A program made the translations under genes and the position numbers. Positions 12,043 to 24,145 of a DNA stretch of 64,000 nt are shown in pieces (the first letter of the stretch is position 1; each line of letters opens with the position of its first letter). The notes beneath the pieces were generated by a model that did not search any database, was not told the origin of the DNA, and saw only the letters and a list, made by a program, of their open reading frames with translations. The stretch is from the NCBI GenBank assembly GCA_016800925.1, contig JABCPU010000218.1:50166-114165 (forward strand). The letters run 5' to 3'. Source of the DNA: Suillus spraguei. Lineage: Eukaryota; Basidiomycota; Agaricomycetes; Boletales; Suillaceae.

Positions 12043-12460
12043 GTCAAGAGGTGATCATGGTATTATTATGTTAGTTTCTACAAGTCTCATTAGCCGAAGA
12101 TAGACATGGGTCGTTCGGTATGCAGCAACGAGCTTGTAATTTTAACTTATAGCGATACCCCGCTGGTCCTCAATGTCACTCAGATCTTGAATTGTTACAT
12201 TTCTCGCTCAGGCCTCTCACGTGTCCTCTCGGTTCTGTCTTGCCGCATAAGCGCCTAGAGACAACGAGGATTCAAATATTCACGTGCCTGAGAGTATTTG
12301 GTTTTATTTGGGCGCGTAATATGGTCGGTTTTACCCCTGACAGCCCCTTCTAGGGGAATACCAGCACTTAAGTTGGTCAGATCAGAAGAGGTAGGTCCAT
12401 GTTTCCGGGATTCACATTTTTGTCCTCGTCTCATTATTATTTTACTGCTACCAGTGGTCA
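12043..12460. other. intergenic, promoter of F-box gene
   Basis: About 420 bases between two plus-strand genes. Nothing specific is recognised beyond AT-rich sequence just before the F-box gene start. Confidence 0.4.
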
Positions 12461-13762
12461 ATGGCGCAAAAACAGAAAACAACACGGTGCTCCTTTCAAT
12501 CGCTACCCACAGAGATAGTGTGCAACATTCTCAAAATTGTGCTTGAAAGCATAGTCGAAGATGATATAATGGAAACCCCTGGCGAGAACTGGGTACTCGC
12601 AGGAGGCCTGCCGTCCACTGTCACCATCACATTAGTGTGCAAGTACTGGCGAAACATTGTGTCTTCTATGCCAGAGCTACGGTGGATTCCTTGGGCACTA
12701 CCCCTGGAGGACCAGCGGATGAGCTCCGAACTGAAGAAATTGGGCAGTCACCCAGTTAATTTGGCAATCACACAGAATCCCGCACTCATCCGTCCATTCT
12801 CCCTCGGTCCATTCATTTCACCACATCTTGAACGACTGAAGAGCCTCATGGTATCTGACTGTTTCGATGGATACGGCTTTGGCACACTGACAGGACATGT
12901 GCCCCAGCTCAACTGTTTACGATTGATAAATATTAAGCCTTATGGTTGTGCCACTCCTCTGTTGAAACTGGAGTGTCCCGCCCTTAGGATCCTTTATGTC
13001 GACAACAGTACAGCCATTCGCCTCAGCCACCAGTGGTTGAAGAATAACTTGCGACATATTGAGGTCATGGCCATTTATGGCGGCCGTCCAATCGATAGCC
13101 CAACATCTCTAGCGATTTCTCAAGCCTTGCAGGCAATACCACGGCGAATACCTTGCCTCATTCTCGACAACCTGCAAATTTCCCTGATGCAAAGCCACCA
13201 CATCACAATTTGTGCAGAGAAAGTGATCTTGCGCACATGCATCCGAGGCGCTTTGGTTGCGTTCGACGTCGACTGTCAAACCGTCGTTCTCCAGAAATGC
13301 GATTCTATTCATGAACTTCGTAGCCTATCCTTACCCCCTTCGAATTCATTGGAGTTGGATGGGTGCGCTGCCAAATTTGGCATACGGTGTATACCTAAAA
13401 CACGCCCGTGGGATGGTGATACTGTGACCATCACAAACAGCCGCTCCTCATGCATCAAGGTCATCCTGTATCTCCTCGGTGCACCTTTTGCTCATCGTAT
13501 CTGTTGCCTGTGGTCCTGTGTCACTACGCTCAAACTCATCGCGAAGGGTGATTTCGTCATGGAGCTCCCGTTGATAACGCTGAAGGAAATGGTCAGCAGC
13601 CGGACGGAAGCTGTGAAGCGGCAGGACTTAGACAAGGGCAGCAGAGAGGAGCTAGACCGCATGCGTCCGCTTATGGTACTTCATGTGCATGGGGCGCAAC
13701 CTCTTCCGTATGAGGAGAAAATGTGGTTCAAGAAACAGGTGAGGGACTTTGTGTGGGACTAG
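12461..13762 (+). CDS. F-box-like protein, single exon
   Basis: 433 aa without introns, unlike almost all neighbours. The N-terminus carries an F-box-like motif: LPTEIVCNIL at about residues 16-25, then LVCKYWRNIVSSMPEL at about 58-73. This would recruit a Skp1-Cullin ubiquitin ligase. The remaining 350 residues show irregular leucine-rich segments (CLRLINIKP, CPALRILYVDN) consistent with a degenerate LRR substrate-binding region, typical of the very large agaric F-box families. A related, broken copy lies at 24671-26054 on the minus strand, sharing TTLKLxAKGDF, LGAPF and the HVHG segment near the C-terminus. The substrate is unknown. The start is the first ATG of the open frame. Confidence 0.75.
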   Translation: MAQKQKTTRCSFQSLPTEIVCNILKIVLESIVEDDIMETPGENWVLAGGLPSTVTITLVCKYWRNIVSSMPELRWIPWALPLEDQRMSSELKKLGSHPVNLAITQNPALIRPFSLGPFISPHLERLKSLMVSDCFDGYGFGTLTGHVPQLNCLRLINIKPYGCATPLLKLECPALRILYVDNSTAIRLSHQWLKNNLRHIEVMAIYGGRPIDSPTSLAISQALQAIPRRIPCLILDNLQISLMQSHHITICAEKVILRTCIRGALVAFDVDCQTVVLQKCDSIHELRSLSLPPSNSLELDGCAAKFGIRCIPKTRPWDGDTVTITNSRSSCIKVILYLLGAPFAHRICCLWSCVTTLKLIAKGDFVMELPLITLKEMVSSRTEAVKRQDLDKGSREELDRMRPLMVLHVHGAQPLPYEEKMWFKKQVRDFVWD

Positions 13763-15140
13763 AAGAAGAGGGGCAAGAAGGACAGACAAAGGGAAAGAGA
13801 CTATCACAGCAAATAGCCAAGGAGAATGTGTATGTATTGGTTCAGGGAGGCGTACGTGTTAGCTGGTCATTAATCATCATCCCGATCCATATCATTGGGC
13901 AGGATTTGCAATATACAAAAGCGGAGTTGTTCTCGAGACAGGGTATCCGATATCCGACTGCTTTCAACATGCCATCGGGGAATAAGGTGTTTTGTTGTGA
14001 TTGACATTGTGATTGCAACCTGAGCTGATTTAAATCGCGTGTGTGGATTAATGTCATCCCCTCTTTGTAATTAACGTCGAGATGCATCCTTGAAAAGGAT
14101 GCGGAAGGACAAGGATACAACTGCTGCACAAATAACCGGGGGGTAGAAACTGGTACGCCAGTTAAAGGCCAAGTTGTGAAAATAACCTGCCGAGTATAGG
14201 ACTCAGGCCGGGTTCTAAGGTGCAGCAAAGAAGATCCCCACCGTGGTCCCGAGTGAGTGAGTGTCGTAGATATTGGCCAGCCGAAATAGCCGTGGCAGCA
14301 CATGACCTGCAGGAGAGGGAATCAATGATTAATTAGTGCTCAAGCTTTTTGAATGAATGTTCACCTCGCAGCTTGAAATGCTCGTATGCCGATAATCACC
14401 TCGATAGCCTTTGAAATTGTCAAGGCAGCGCTTTCTACCATCAGATAGACAGGCGGTGATAAACGAGTCTACATGTATCACGCAGATCAAGAAATGGAGC
14501 AACTAGACCAACCTTACGGTCTTTGATTTCACTTGCGGCTCTCTATGATAGAGGATGGTTCCCTTGCATGATTAGGAACGCCGCTAATATCCAGTTAATC
14601 TGCTTGCCGCACATAGGTCTTCCTCTATAAGAGAATTTGAGGCTGCGAGACGTTATCAATTTCAAACCACTCATTGTGAAAAGACAAGCGACAGACGATT
14701 TTGAATGTTAGAAGCTAATACAGTCAGTGACACGGTGCAGATTTGTTGTCGGATTCGGATGATTCGGGGTCGAAAGCCGACGAAGAGAAATGAGAGCGAG
14801 ACTCTGCGAGCGCAACCGGATGACGTTTTGACGTCGGCCGTTATTTAGTATGTTATCTCATTATTCCAATACTTCTGAAATTTTCCCGTGCCTTTCATAT
14901 TAACCATGTATGAAGCTACGAGCCCCCGTTCCGAGCATCTCAACTCTTTCTCCAAGACTGAGATGTAAGTCGTTATGATACCATTTTAGTTTAGAGCCGA
15001 CTAACACCTTCATTAGAATATATTGTCCTTTCAGCTATGTAGCGTAGTCACGTACCGGAGTTCTTTCTCTAAGACTGAGACAATATATTGTCCTTTCAGC
15101 TCTCTCTTCCTTGTTGCTCGCCTCTAGATCGCTAGAGGTT
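13763..15140. other. intergenic, with short direct repeats before the Gag remnant
   Basis: No gene is recognised. Close to its right end, two 20-base copies of AATATATTGTCCTTTCAGCT (15017-15036 and 15082-15101) and two near-identical 19-base copies of TCTTTCTCCAAGACTGAGA (14945-14963 and 15062-15080, one mismatch) form a small nested duplication. It may be leader or LTR-edge sequence of the retroelement that follows. Confidence 0.45.
15017..15101. repeat. short direct repeat pair upstream of Gag remnant
   Basis: Two exact 20-base copies lie 65 bases apart (15017-15036 and 15082-15101). A second pair of 19-base copies sits 117 bases apart around the first copy. Both pairs are directly visible in the sequence; the cause is unknown. 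Confidence 0.7.
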
Positions 15141-16450
15141 ATGAGCCCTGACACGGCTATGGATTCCACGCTCCCCAGTACTGATTCTGCATTGTTCAAT
15201 GTCCCAAAGCTAGCTGAGGATGGCAGTAATTGGATCACCTACAAGGAACGAATTATGACTGCCATTGGTGCTCAAGGTCTGATACGTTACGTTGACGGCC
15301 GTGCAGTCAAACCTGTCCCGTTTGTGGTAGATCTGAAGACGAGTACATTGTCGAAACCAGATGGTACAGCACCCAACCGGGCGGAGATAGACGAGCTAGA
15401 CAAAAAGATCGATGAGTACTTCCAGAAAGACTCACTCGTAAAGCACCAGATATTTAGTACGATCACGGATCGACTACTACTGCGTGTACAGAAGTTTGAG
15501 GGCGCTGCAAGAATTTGGAAGGAGATTTGTGCAATACTCACGGGTGAGATGGAATTGGTCCAGATAGATCTTCGTCGACGTTTTCGGGATTTGAGGTGCG
15601 AGGAGAATGGTGATACTAAAGCTCACCTAGGCGAGTTGCTATGACTCCGCGAGTCCCTCACTGGCATGGAGGGCGATGTCGAAGATCGTGACTTCTATGC
15701 CATCATTATCGGTTCCCTCCCAGAATCATACTGGCCATTGGTATCCTCCATTAATGCAGCCGCCAAAATCACCCAAACCCCTCTTACCCCCTATGAACTC
15801 ATTGATATCATTACCGAAGAATATGAATATCGACAGCTTACCGATCATCGTCCAGCGAAAAGGGCAGGTAACTCCTCACTATCAGTAAAGACGGGAAATA
15901 GGAGAGCCAAGACCTCAACGAGCTCTGTGCAAACCAACCCTGAAGCCACCTGTTTTAATTGTGATAGAAAGGGTCATTATAAAAGTGATTGTTGGAGACC
16001 TGGTGGCGGTAAAGAAGGTCAGGGACCACACCAGAAGCAGAGGAATGGAGGTCGTACCTAAAAGCAGACTGTTACTAATGCAGCTACCGAACCCGAGTCT
16101 CAGGACCAATACGCCTTTGTCATGTCAGGGCTAGCAAACATAGCGGAAAACCTGAACATACATGTTGAGCGGCGGGGAGCAATCATAGACTCAGGTGTCA
16201 CCTCTTACTTCTGCCCTGACCGAGCCAAGTTCAAGAACTTTGCCCCTATCAATCCACACGATGTTCACACTACAAATTGATTCACTCTCAGTGCCATAGG
16301 ACAAGGTGATGTCAAGATAGACTTACTATCAGTAGGTTTGATCTAGGGAGGCATTACAGCTGTGTGCAATTCTAATGAGATCTATGAAATTTTGGTGTGA
16401 CAAAAAGGAAACCGACGAAACAACTGGACACCATGGGAGACTTCCTGTGA
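15141..16450 (+). pseudogene. Ty1/copia-type retrotransposon Gag-protease remnant
   Basis: The frame from 15141 encodes a Gag-like protein. An N-terminal LAEDGSNWITYKERI segment resembles the copia Gag L-xx-NW-x-xW/Y start. A helical capsid region follows, then a CCHC zinc knuckle CFNCDRKGHYKSDC (C-x2-C-x4-H-x4-C). After a stop the same frame continues into IIDSGVTSYFCPD, which resembles the aspartic protease DSGA motif. The one frame is interrupted by TGA at 15642-15644, TAA just after 16058, TGA near 16278 and TAG near 16345. No integrase, reverse transcriptase or LTR pair is evident, so this is a truncated, dead 5' fragment. One stop (TGA between LL and LRESL) looks like a CGA-to-TGA transition. 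Confidence 0.82.
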
Positions 16451-19400
16451 CTTGTGCGAAGTTTTCAGACACTATCAGCCCTCCATATTACTTCTACTGC
16501 GTGTCACACATACACATTTCTATGGAAAAATGAAATAAAACCAGTTCGAAAAAGCCAACAATCAGGATACCAACCAGACCTAAGCTCCAGGCTGTAGTTG
16601 CAAACTTAGATATCAGGAAGCACAGCGACGAACCATTGGAATTCCCGGATTCACCTGCATCGTATTTCAATGATGATGAGAGGATAAGGCACCTCTCCGA
16701 CGCTGACTGGTCGACCAAAAATCCAGTAGAAAACGACGAGGTAGAAGTTGATCAGTCGGAGCTGTCTATGGTAACAACGGCGCATAGCGAGTAATGCTCG
16801 CCTCGAACAAAAACGTCACGAAGCTGTGCACGTTGCCCACAGTGTGATCATCCATAATTGCGTGCATAAGTACGCTTGATCCTGCTAGTTTCATCGAGGA
16901 CAACAAACTCTGAGCCATCGCCAACGAAGTCATTCCGAAGACTCTTCTTGACGGACAGCGTCGCGTTCGCACGCGATATTCTGGAATATTTTTCGAGAAA
17001 GACTAACTTCTTTGAGATTGCGAGATAAGGATAATGGGGTGATGTTGATGTTGGGCTCGACTGCAAGGCAGGTGGAAAGTCCCTCGAGGAACAAATCTGA
17101 TTCTTGAGCGAAGAGGCCTTCGACTGCTATCATGAGCGCTCGCGTGATTATTCTCATGCGGCCGACAAGTGGAGAAGGAGGCCTAGCAACAGTACAAATA
17201 TGTTTCGCCAACGAAAGCAGCTGGCCCGAGAAACACACAAATATCTTCGATGTCCCGACCATTATCCCAGAGTGTGAGCGCACATTCATTGATATCGTTA
17301 CTTATTCGTCAATTGACCATGACATATAGGCGACGGCGGGAAGAAGGCGAAGTGTCGTTTTTGATATCTGCTGGTGATGGGTAGCATCGGCGTCCGAAAG
17401 TGATTTCACACGCGCCACTAAATTCAAGTTCGAAAAATTCCGATCATGATGATCCTTGTGAAAGTTTGGCTTATAGGCATCAGCAAAAGACCCATGAATT
17501 TTGCTTGTGAAAAAGAAGTTTGATGCTTACGGTGAGCTTACAGCGCTGGTGATGGAGCAACGCGATTGGTGGAGCAGAGATTTTACTGTCAAATCGATGG
17601 CACAGAGATATGATACGATAAGCAGGCAGGCTAGCAATTGATACACGATTGTATGTAGTGTCATAATCATGCACTAATTGTCCTCTCGTGATGACGCAGA
17701 CGATTGTGAGAACAATGAATTCGAGCGCAAACAATTACAAACTCGAAACCGTACCTAGGGTGGGTGTATAAAAATGGGTGGGTGATCAAATTGACTAGTG
17801 AGGCAAGAAATTCGAGTGAGAAGAGGTACTACACTCGAAACATACATAAACGGCGTACCTAGCGAGACAAGAAATTCGAGTGAGAAGAGGTGAGGACCTC
17901 CAACCCGCCGAGTCTCGCGACCGACAACTCCACTAAAGGCAATAAGGATTGCGCAAGATAAATTAGTCATATTGCGCGATGTGATCACTCATCAGAATGA
18001 CCAAGGCCGTTTCGGGAAGACCCGAAGAACATGAGCAACGCTCGTCCGGTGTAAATAAAGTTAAACTCGATTAAATAATTACAACTGTAAGTAAATTGTA
18101 ATGCATGAACAATTACTTGCTTCTCAGCCTCCCTTTTGGTGAATCCCTAACTTAGAGCTAGCTCGAAAACCCATGTGAAGTTGGCTTGAGTCAATTTGCA
18201 GTCGCTATTATCGACTAATATTTTGAAAGATTACACACACGAGCGCTGACCCACTACCTTATCTTCGGCTGCCGCTCCAATCACCTTCAAAGGACTACCT
18301 CACCACTCATCAAACTGATGGTCATTGGTGGTTCGCGCAGGTCATGCGCCTTCCCCTTCTCTCAATGTTCCTTTCACGTGGTGTGTTGGTTCTCATCACT
18401 GCGACTCTGAGGTCTCACATCGCTTTGCAGCAGGTGCTCCTGGCAAGGATGATGACCTGATACGTGACGAAGGCCATATTTCTCAACCCAACACCCAACC
18501 ACTACCAAAATAGCAAAGCACCACCGAAGAATATGAATATGGAGGTGGCCGTTTGTGTATGCTTTTAAACTAATACAACTCGGAAACTCCCTATGACCTC
18601 TGTACGCCACGACGCAGATGGAATGAAAGTCGAACAAAACTATTTCTCTGGAAACGGTACGCTGCAAGCGCCGAGCGGGATGACACAACTGCAATACATA
18701 CAAGTGTTGGGGTTACCCGTTGCCAGACTTGAGCGTCGAGAACGGCGAAGAAGTAGAAGGATGTCATGGCGGAATATTAAGGCAAGGGGAAGGATCTACC
18801 ATTGCACGCTGAGAAGATTTGCCGACTACGTCAGCAGCTGTGTGATATAGGCAATATGTTCAAGTCGATGAATAACCCAGGGAGATATGGAATCAGTGCG
18901 CAAATTCATTCTACCGTCGTCATGAACTACGTCAGGTACATCATCAATATGTATCCCAAATGGCTTTTGGACTTGCGGGTGACGTGCAACAGGCAGACGC
19001 CTCAAACTGCACCATGGAGACAACCTGATCCAAAGAAAGAACGTCTGCTAATTAATCTCGAGCAAATCTGTGGTTACTTCTGTACCCAAACTTGAACATG
19101 AACACAATAGCAAAATCAAAAGCACTGCAAAAGTCTATGGGAAATTAAAATTTGGCATGGGAAGCAGTAAGCAGAGCACGAGCATCAAGCACGCACGGAA
19201 CGAGCACGGTTTGAGAGCAGGGTAGAAAGAAAGAAATCATAAAACAGCAATAGATAAACAGTAAGAACAAAACGACAGGCAACGAGTCGATCAGTACGAG
19301 TAAAACATTCATGGCAAAGCTACACAGGGAAGGGAAGGAAGTTAAATATAAAGAGGGATGTTTTTGTTTATCTATGCGTTATAAGCATGTCCATGTGAAA

Positions 19401-19783
19401 TGTCCACATCTTTTAATCGTCGTCACGAGGTTGTGGGCCAATTCCGGTGCTGTACGAACGTGAATGGGTTGGGCGAACCGAGATTGGGTCGGGCGATGTA
19501 TGAGGGATTGGGGTGTGCATCGTACGAACCAGAAGTGACTGTAGGAGGGGGGAGGAAGGGGAGAGGAAGGGCCTGCAAATATACAAAGCACAATAATATG
19601 CAAGAGGACCACTGACATCATCTATCAGATAGTGATCCAAGATAGATAGACGCGTCTGAGCGCGTATAGAGAGAACTCTGCTTCAAGCAAATCATGAAAA
19701 CCAAATGCTGGGAATATAGTCACATAGGGGAACCAGGGAGCATAAGCGCTAACTGGTAGAGGGTAAACTCCGGTATCGAACGA
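16451..19783. other. 3.3-kb gene-poor stretch
   Basis: Only scattered ORFs under 120 codons are present on both strands (for example 16930-17289 minus and 18593-18850 plus). None has a motif I recognise. A 27-base direct repeat (next entry) is the only clear structure. This is probably decayed sequence next to the dead retroelement. Confidence 0.4.
17804..17892. repeat. two direct copies of a 24-base motif
   Basis: CAAGAAATTCGAGTGAGAAG (the first 20 bases of the motif, which then continues AGGT) occurs around 17807 and again around 17869, about 62 bases apart. The intervening bases include further partial similarity (ACTCGAAAC). The origin is not clear. Confidence 0.6.
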
Positions 19784-21257
19784 TCACTTCCCACCCGACA
19801 TTTTGAACATCACCAATCCACACAAAGCGATCGAGTATCCTGCGCGAGATATCAGCACAGGACGAATATCACTATAAAACTCAACAAAAACGCACCACAA
19901 GCCTGCAGAACGCCAACCCTCCCGCCCCAAATAACCACACTCCCCGCAACCAACAATACATCCTTCAACACCCCCGCAAGCGTTAACACCAACCCGCTCC
20001 CAGCACCCACCAAAAACACAGCAGCGATATTTAGCAGGAATGCAAGCAACGCATTTGTGAGAAGAAGGAAGGGGGTAATGTGGGGCACTGTCTCTTCGCC
20101 TATAGCAGCAAGCAACTCTCCTGACGCACCGACTATCGAGCCAGTAGCGCTGGATACAGCTTCACCTGATACGGCGGACATGGCGTGGCTATATGATCCT
20201 ATGATGCTAGCCCATACTACGCGGAACGGCTCTAGGCCCTCGGTGAAAGGTATGACGCAGAGGTTAATGAGGGCGCACACGGGTGCGTAGAGATGGAGAG
20301 AAACGAGGGGGTCCATTTTGAGTCCGTGGAGGAGCATTTGGATGAGAACTAGGCGAGTGGCTTCGAACTGGGAGGAAGGTTGGTTAGGTGTCTCTGGACT
20401 CGAGGCAGAGTGGTGCTCACCCCGACTCCTCCAGCTTGGATAAAAAATCCGACCCAACTGAAGAATCTTTCACCTTTGCTTGTGATGGCAACACCGGAGG
20501 AGATCATGAGGACGATGAGGAGTAGCTTGCGGGAGGGCTCGCTGATACGGGTGGCCCATGTGATAAGTAGGATTGCTACGGGGGTAAAGGCCTGTATAGA
20601 CGTTAGTAAGCAAAGAATTAAAAGGAATGTGCGTGAAACACAGGATAGTACGTATAGTACCAAAGAAGCGGTGATGAGGTGGCAATAAAGGTTGAACAAA
20701 GGTTACAGAAACGGGGAAGCCATACCAAAGGCACGGCGTCAAAAGTGAGATAAAGATAACACAGAAGCACGGAATGAAAACGGACCTTGAGCATCTGAAT
20801 ATAGGCCACGCTCAGGTACAGATAAGCAGTGTTGCTGAGAATGAGGCTGCCAGAGAAAAGGAGACCGATGGGAAGGATAGAGCGAAAGAACATGTCTTTG
20901 CTGACAGGTACATCCTTTGCACCGTCTAGGAGATGAGTTGTACGTTGAAGGACTCGAGTTCCAATAGCCTACTCAATATGTCAGTAGAGTATTGAGGAAA
21001 AATGAAAGACTGACCGCGAAGGTTAGATGCCAGGTAACCAAAAAGACAGGAAACTTGAATTGTACAGTATTGTAGATGTAATTGTTGTAGATGATGACTC
21101 CACTACTAAGAACAATCCACACTGGAATGATCGTAGTTGCACTAAACTTCGCACGACTGCGAGGTTGTTGAGCAGTGGCAGGTGAAGGAAGGTCTCTGCT
21201 TTGACGGACTTCGTCAAGTTCGACAGATTCGAGCTTGTCTAATTCGCGTTTCTCCAT
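19784..21257 (-). CDS. triose-phosphate / nucleotide-sugar transporter (TPT family)
   Basis: Multi-pass antiporter, probably of Golgi or ER membranes; the substrate cannot be read from sequence. The model is complement(19784..19839, 19896..20367, 20421..20591, 20786..20968, 21015..21257), 374 aa, all phases consistent. The cytosolic N-terminus is charged (MEKRELDKLESVELDEVRQ). About ten hydrophobic helices follow, beginning VWIVLSSGVIIYNNYIYN. The family signature region LSNTAYLYLSVAYIQMLKA-FTPVAILLITW spans the exon 2/3 junction, and the C-terminal half ends IALCGLVMFKMSGGK. One intron (20592-20785) is 194 bases, long for this genome. The start ATG at 21257 lies 186 bp from the divergent LSM8 start. 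Confidence 0.92.
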
Positions 21258-21443
21258 TGTTGAGAGTTGCGATTGGCGTCGTGCGTGGTGGTTCGACGTC
21301 GTGAATGACAACAAGCAAGAAGTGAAGTGCTGTTGTAAGAAGAAAGACCACGTAGAAGACTAAGATGAAACGGTAACTTGTGACCCACATGGAATCCCCC
21401 CCTGGAAATCAACACAGCCACACAGCCTCTTACTGCAACTTCA
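21258..21443. promoter_or_regulatory. divergent promoter between TPT transporter and LSM8
   Basis: Only 186 bases separate the two divergent start codons, so both 5' UTRs and promoters must lie here. No specific factor site is identified. Confidence 0.5.
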
Positions 21444-21830
21444 ATGTCAAGCTTGCAGGGTTACGTCGATAGCAAGTCCAGCATTCTCTCTTCATCTTCA
21501 TAATAACTTATTATAATCCAGGGCGAGTCCTTCTGGTACTGCAAGATGGAAGAGCCATCGTTGGCGTCCTAGCTGGTTACGACCAGAAGTCAAATGTCGT
21601 CCTCAGTGATTCAAAGAGAGGGTTTATAGTATCGACGAAGGTGTAGAAGAAGTAGAACTAGGCCTCTACCTCGTTAAGGGCGATATGATGTGCGTGAGAT
21701 CACTCAATTACAATACCGCTCTCATACTCTCATGCCCAGTGTCCTCATCGGAGAGATTGACGAAGCAATTGATCAAGCAGTAGACCTTGCTTCCATACGC
21801 GCAGAACCAATTCTACCTATTCGCTATTAG
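21444..21830 (+). CDS. LSM8: U6 snRNA-associated Sm-like protein LSm8 (one-base frameshift)
   Basis: Subunit of the nuclear Lsm2-8 ring that binds the 3' end of U6 snRNA. Exons are 21444..21471, 21522..21689 and 21740..21830; intron 1 is GC-AG (donor GCAAGT). The Sm1 motif reads RVLLVLQDGRAIVGVLAGYD followed by KSNVVLSD. The second half is ERVYSIDEGVEEVELGLYLV then GEIDE, and the tail SIRAEPILPIRY is diagnostic of LSm8. The reading frame slips by one base at about 21620 (TCAAAGAGAGG, where TCAAAGGAGAGG would keep frame), between the two Sm halves. LSm8 is expected to be essential, so a sequencing/assembly deletion is as likely as true inactivation. Not found by a simple ORF scan because of the exon sizes. 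Confidence 0.88.
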
Positions 21831-23300
21831 CGCCAGGCTGTAAGATACGAGGAGACTGGCAATAAATCACCATGGGACACCCGTTCACAAAATGTATGTC
21901 TACAGTGTACATAAGCACGGCCATAGATATAGTACTGATCTCATGTGTGTCCTGTCTTATTTATCAACCAAGGTCGATAACTAGGTAACTTTATACATAG
22001 CACCCTGTGCTTCCTGCGAATCCACTCTTCCATGAACTCTGATCTGTCCGATTTTGAGTCGATGCTCACACATTCTACTAAATAGATATAGATTCACATT
22101 CCCGGTCCCACCTTTATAATCACTTCGGTCTATCTGCTGCGCACCCAACTATCGCCCTAAATTTCAACGTCGAAACCGAACCAATACAAATTATCCTCTT
22201 ATAATCCCAATTCCTCCGTTCCTCGAACAATACACTTTAACATGGCAGATCATAGATAATAAAGTGGAGTATCGCTCCACCCTGTGTTTCTCCAGACTAA
22301 AGCGCGCATATTTCAAGCTATAGTCCTACTCACCGCCAATAGTGATCCAGAGTCGTATCAGGTACATTTTACTCATCTATCATATGCAATATTAACGTTC
22401 CTGCTGCGTACTTTAGTGTGAACCTAGAATCTGCTGATCGTTTAAGTTAGTCCATGCCATTTCATAGGTGCTTCAAGTTGTTTCTCTCGTGTGTTGTTCG
22501 TAAGTAAATGGCAAGAACTTTCTTCTCATGTACCTACTTGAGCCAATGACGTATACCTCATTCTGCTAAACCCCTAGGCCCTGGCCCTGCAATCGTGTCA
22601 CGTACCAGCATTCTTTGCACCGTGATCTGGTGAGTTGAAGGTAGATTTTTATCTCGATATGTTGTTTTATTTGATTAGTATTTCCCCCAGTCCCAAGCAC
22701 CTTTTGGCGTGAATTCGGAATCGAAACGGGATTTGTCGTTTTAATTATAGACTCACTTGATCCCCCACGCAGATTCCTTTTTTTCATCGTGGACCGTCTG
22801 CCACTAGGACCTCCCATCTGTGAGTCTTTTAATATCAAGCTTTTGAATTGTTTGGGGAGTCTGTCTTATTATCAAGTTTCAACCATCCAAATTCCTGTTC
22901 GTGGTTGTGATGTTTTGAGACGTCTTAGATCCCTGGCCTGGGCTCCTCGCAGTGTTATGATCACGATAAAGGCACCTTACGTCATGTTTCACGAGGTACA
23001 CACCTTCGCTACTGGTAGCTTCGTGCCTCTTCCAAATGGATCGTACTCATATGATTCATTATAAGACCGCCGTGTGTCAAGTTGCGGGGATTGATCGGAA
23101 GGGACAATCGAGAGGATGACAACGTACAGCCCTACTTTCCGCCGCCCGTCGTTAGTAAGTCCCATGAGTCATCTTTGACTAGAGCATCAAGTAAACGATC
23201 ACTTTACAGACTTATGTCAGCATCAGCTCAATCGAAGGAAGGTTCGAGCGAGGTATCATGTCATTTGATTCTCAAAGGCGCTTCCTCTCCCACACATAGT
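21831..23300. other. intergenic, no gene recognised
   Basis: About 1.5 kb between the convergent LSM8 and GST-like genes. Short frames such as 22789-23064 show no motif. The part just right of 21830 is presumably the LSM8 3' UTR. Confidence 0.4.
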
Positions 23301-24145
23301 CTACTCCTCTTTCTTAGGTGCTACGGGCACTTCAACAAAGTCTGCGACTCCAAAGATATCTTTAATGCGAGCATCTCCTGCCACCCTCGCATAGTATGCA
23401 AAGACATTCGGGTAGAGTGCTCGTTCAGCAGCGCCGAGGGTCACTCGAGCAGCACGTTGGATGACACCAGCTAAAATGATATCCGCCAGTGTAATCTTAT
23501 CAGTGACGATGAAGTCGCGGAGGTTGAGGCTTTGTTCGAGGAAGCTGAGTGAGCGCTCCTGCCGTTCGAATACAGTTTTGTGGATCTATGATTAAAGTTA
23601 GCCATGAAATTTAAATTCCGCTGTACAAGTAGGGAACAACTGACATTTTCACTGTAGGCTTTCTCTGGGAAGAAGCGCTCTACTAACTGCCATACTAAGT
23701 CGGTGTATGCGTTGATCTCGTGCTCCGCAAAGTGGATCCATTGGTCGACTAGCGCAGCATCTTTGATGTTATTGCCAAGAAGCCCAGACTCAGGAGCCAG
23801 AGATGCAACTGATCACGTAACAGTGCACGCTAAGAATCGTATATTATATGCTGCGAAGCAACACTGACCATAACGTGCAATAGAGGCACCCTCTAGAAGA
23901 ATGAATCCATCCTCACCCTCAAAGGTGGGAATCTTGGCAAATGGGAACTTGCTGACAAATTCAGGTGACTTGTTAGTGATGCCGAACTCGAAAGGCTTAA
24001 GATCCACTTCGAGGCCTGCGATAGCAGCAGCGCTCAATATCTTTATATTGTGTTCAGTCAATGGAAAATTTGCACAGGAAACAGAACTGACATATTTAGT
24101 TTGACGTTGACGAGGAACGCCCCAGAGAGAGCCGATTGGAGCCAT
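23301..24145 (-). CDS. glutathione S-transferase / eEF1B-gamma N-domain-like protein
   Basis: A thioredoxin-fold plus helical GST protein of the eEF1Bgamma/theta-like group. The model is complement(23301..23585, 23645..23808, 23869..24040, 24092..24145), 224 aa, phases consistent. The N-domain reads GSLWGVPRQRQTK, then FEFGITNKSPEFVSKFP and KIPTFEGEDGFILLEGASIARY, the usual Pro-rich turn and Glu-Ser/Ala glutathione-binding loop. The C-domain has DAALVDQWIHFAEHEI and FIVTDKITLADIILA (N-capping box region). The length matches the GST module alone; the C-terminal eEF1Bgamma domain of about 160 aa is missing, so this is likely a free-standing GST rather than the elongation factor. Intron 1 (51 bases) has no stop and stays in frame if retained. 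Confidence 0.9.

Noticed and set aside
13842..14303. 153-codon minus-strand frame downstream of the F-box gene
   Set aside because: No recognisable domain, and it partly overlaps the F-box 3' region; it is not supported as a gene.
16930..17289. 119-codon minus-strand frame
   Set aside because: Unrelated frames overlap it on both strands and no family is recognised; it could be chance or decayed DNA.
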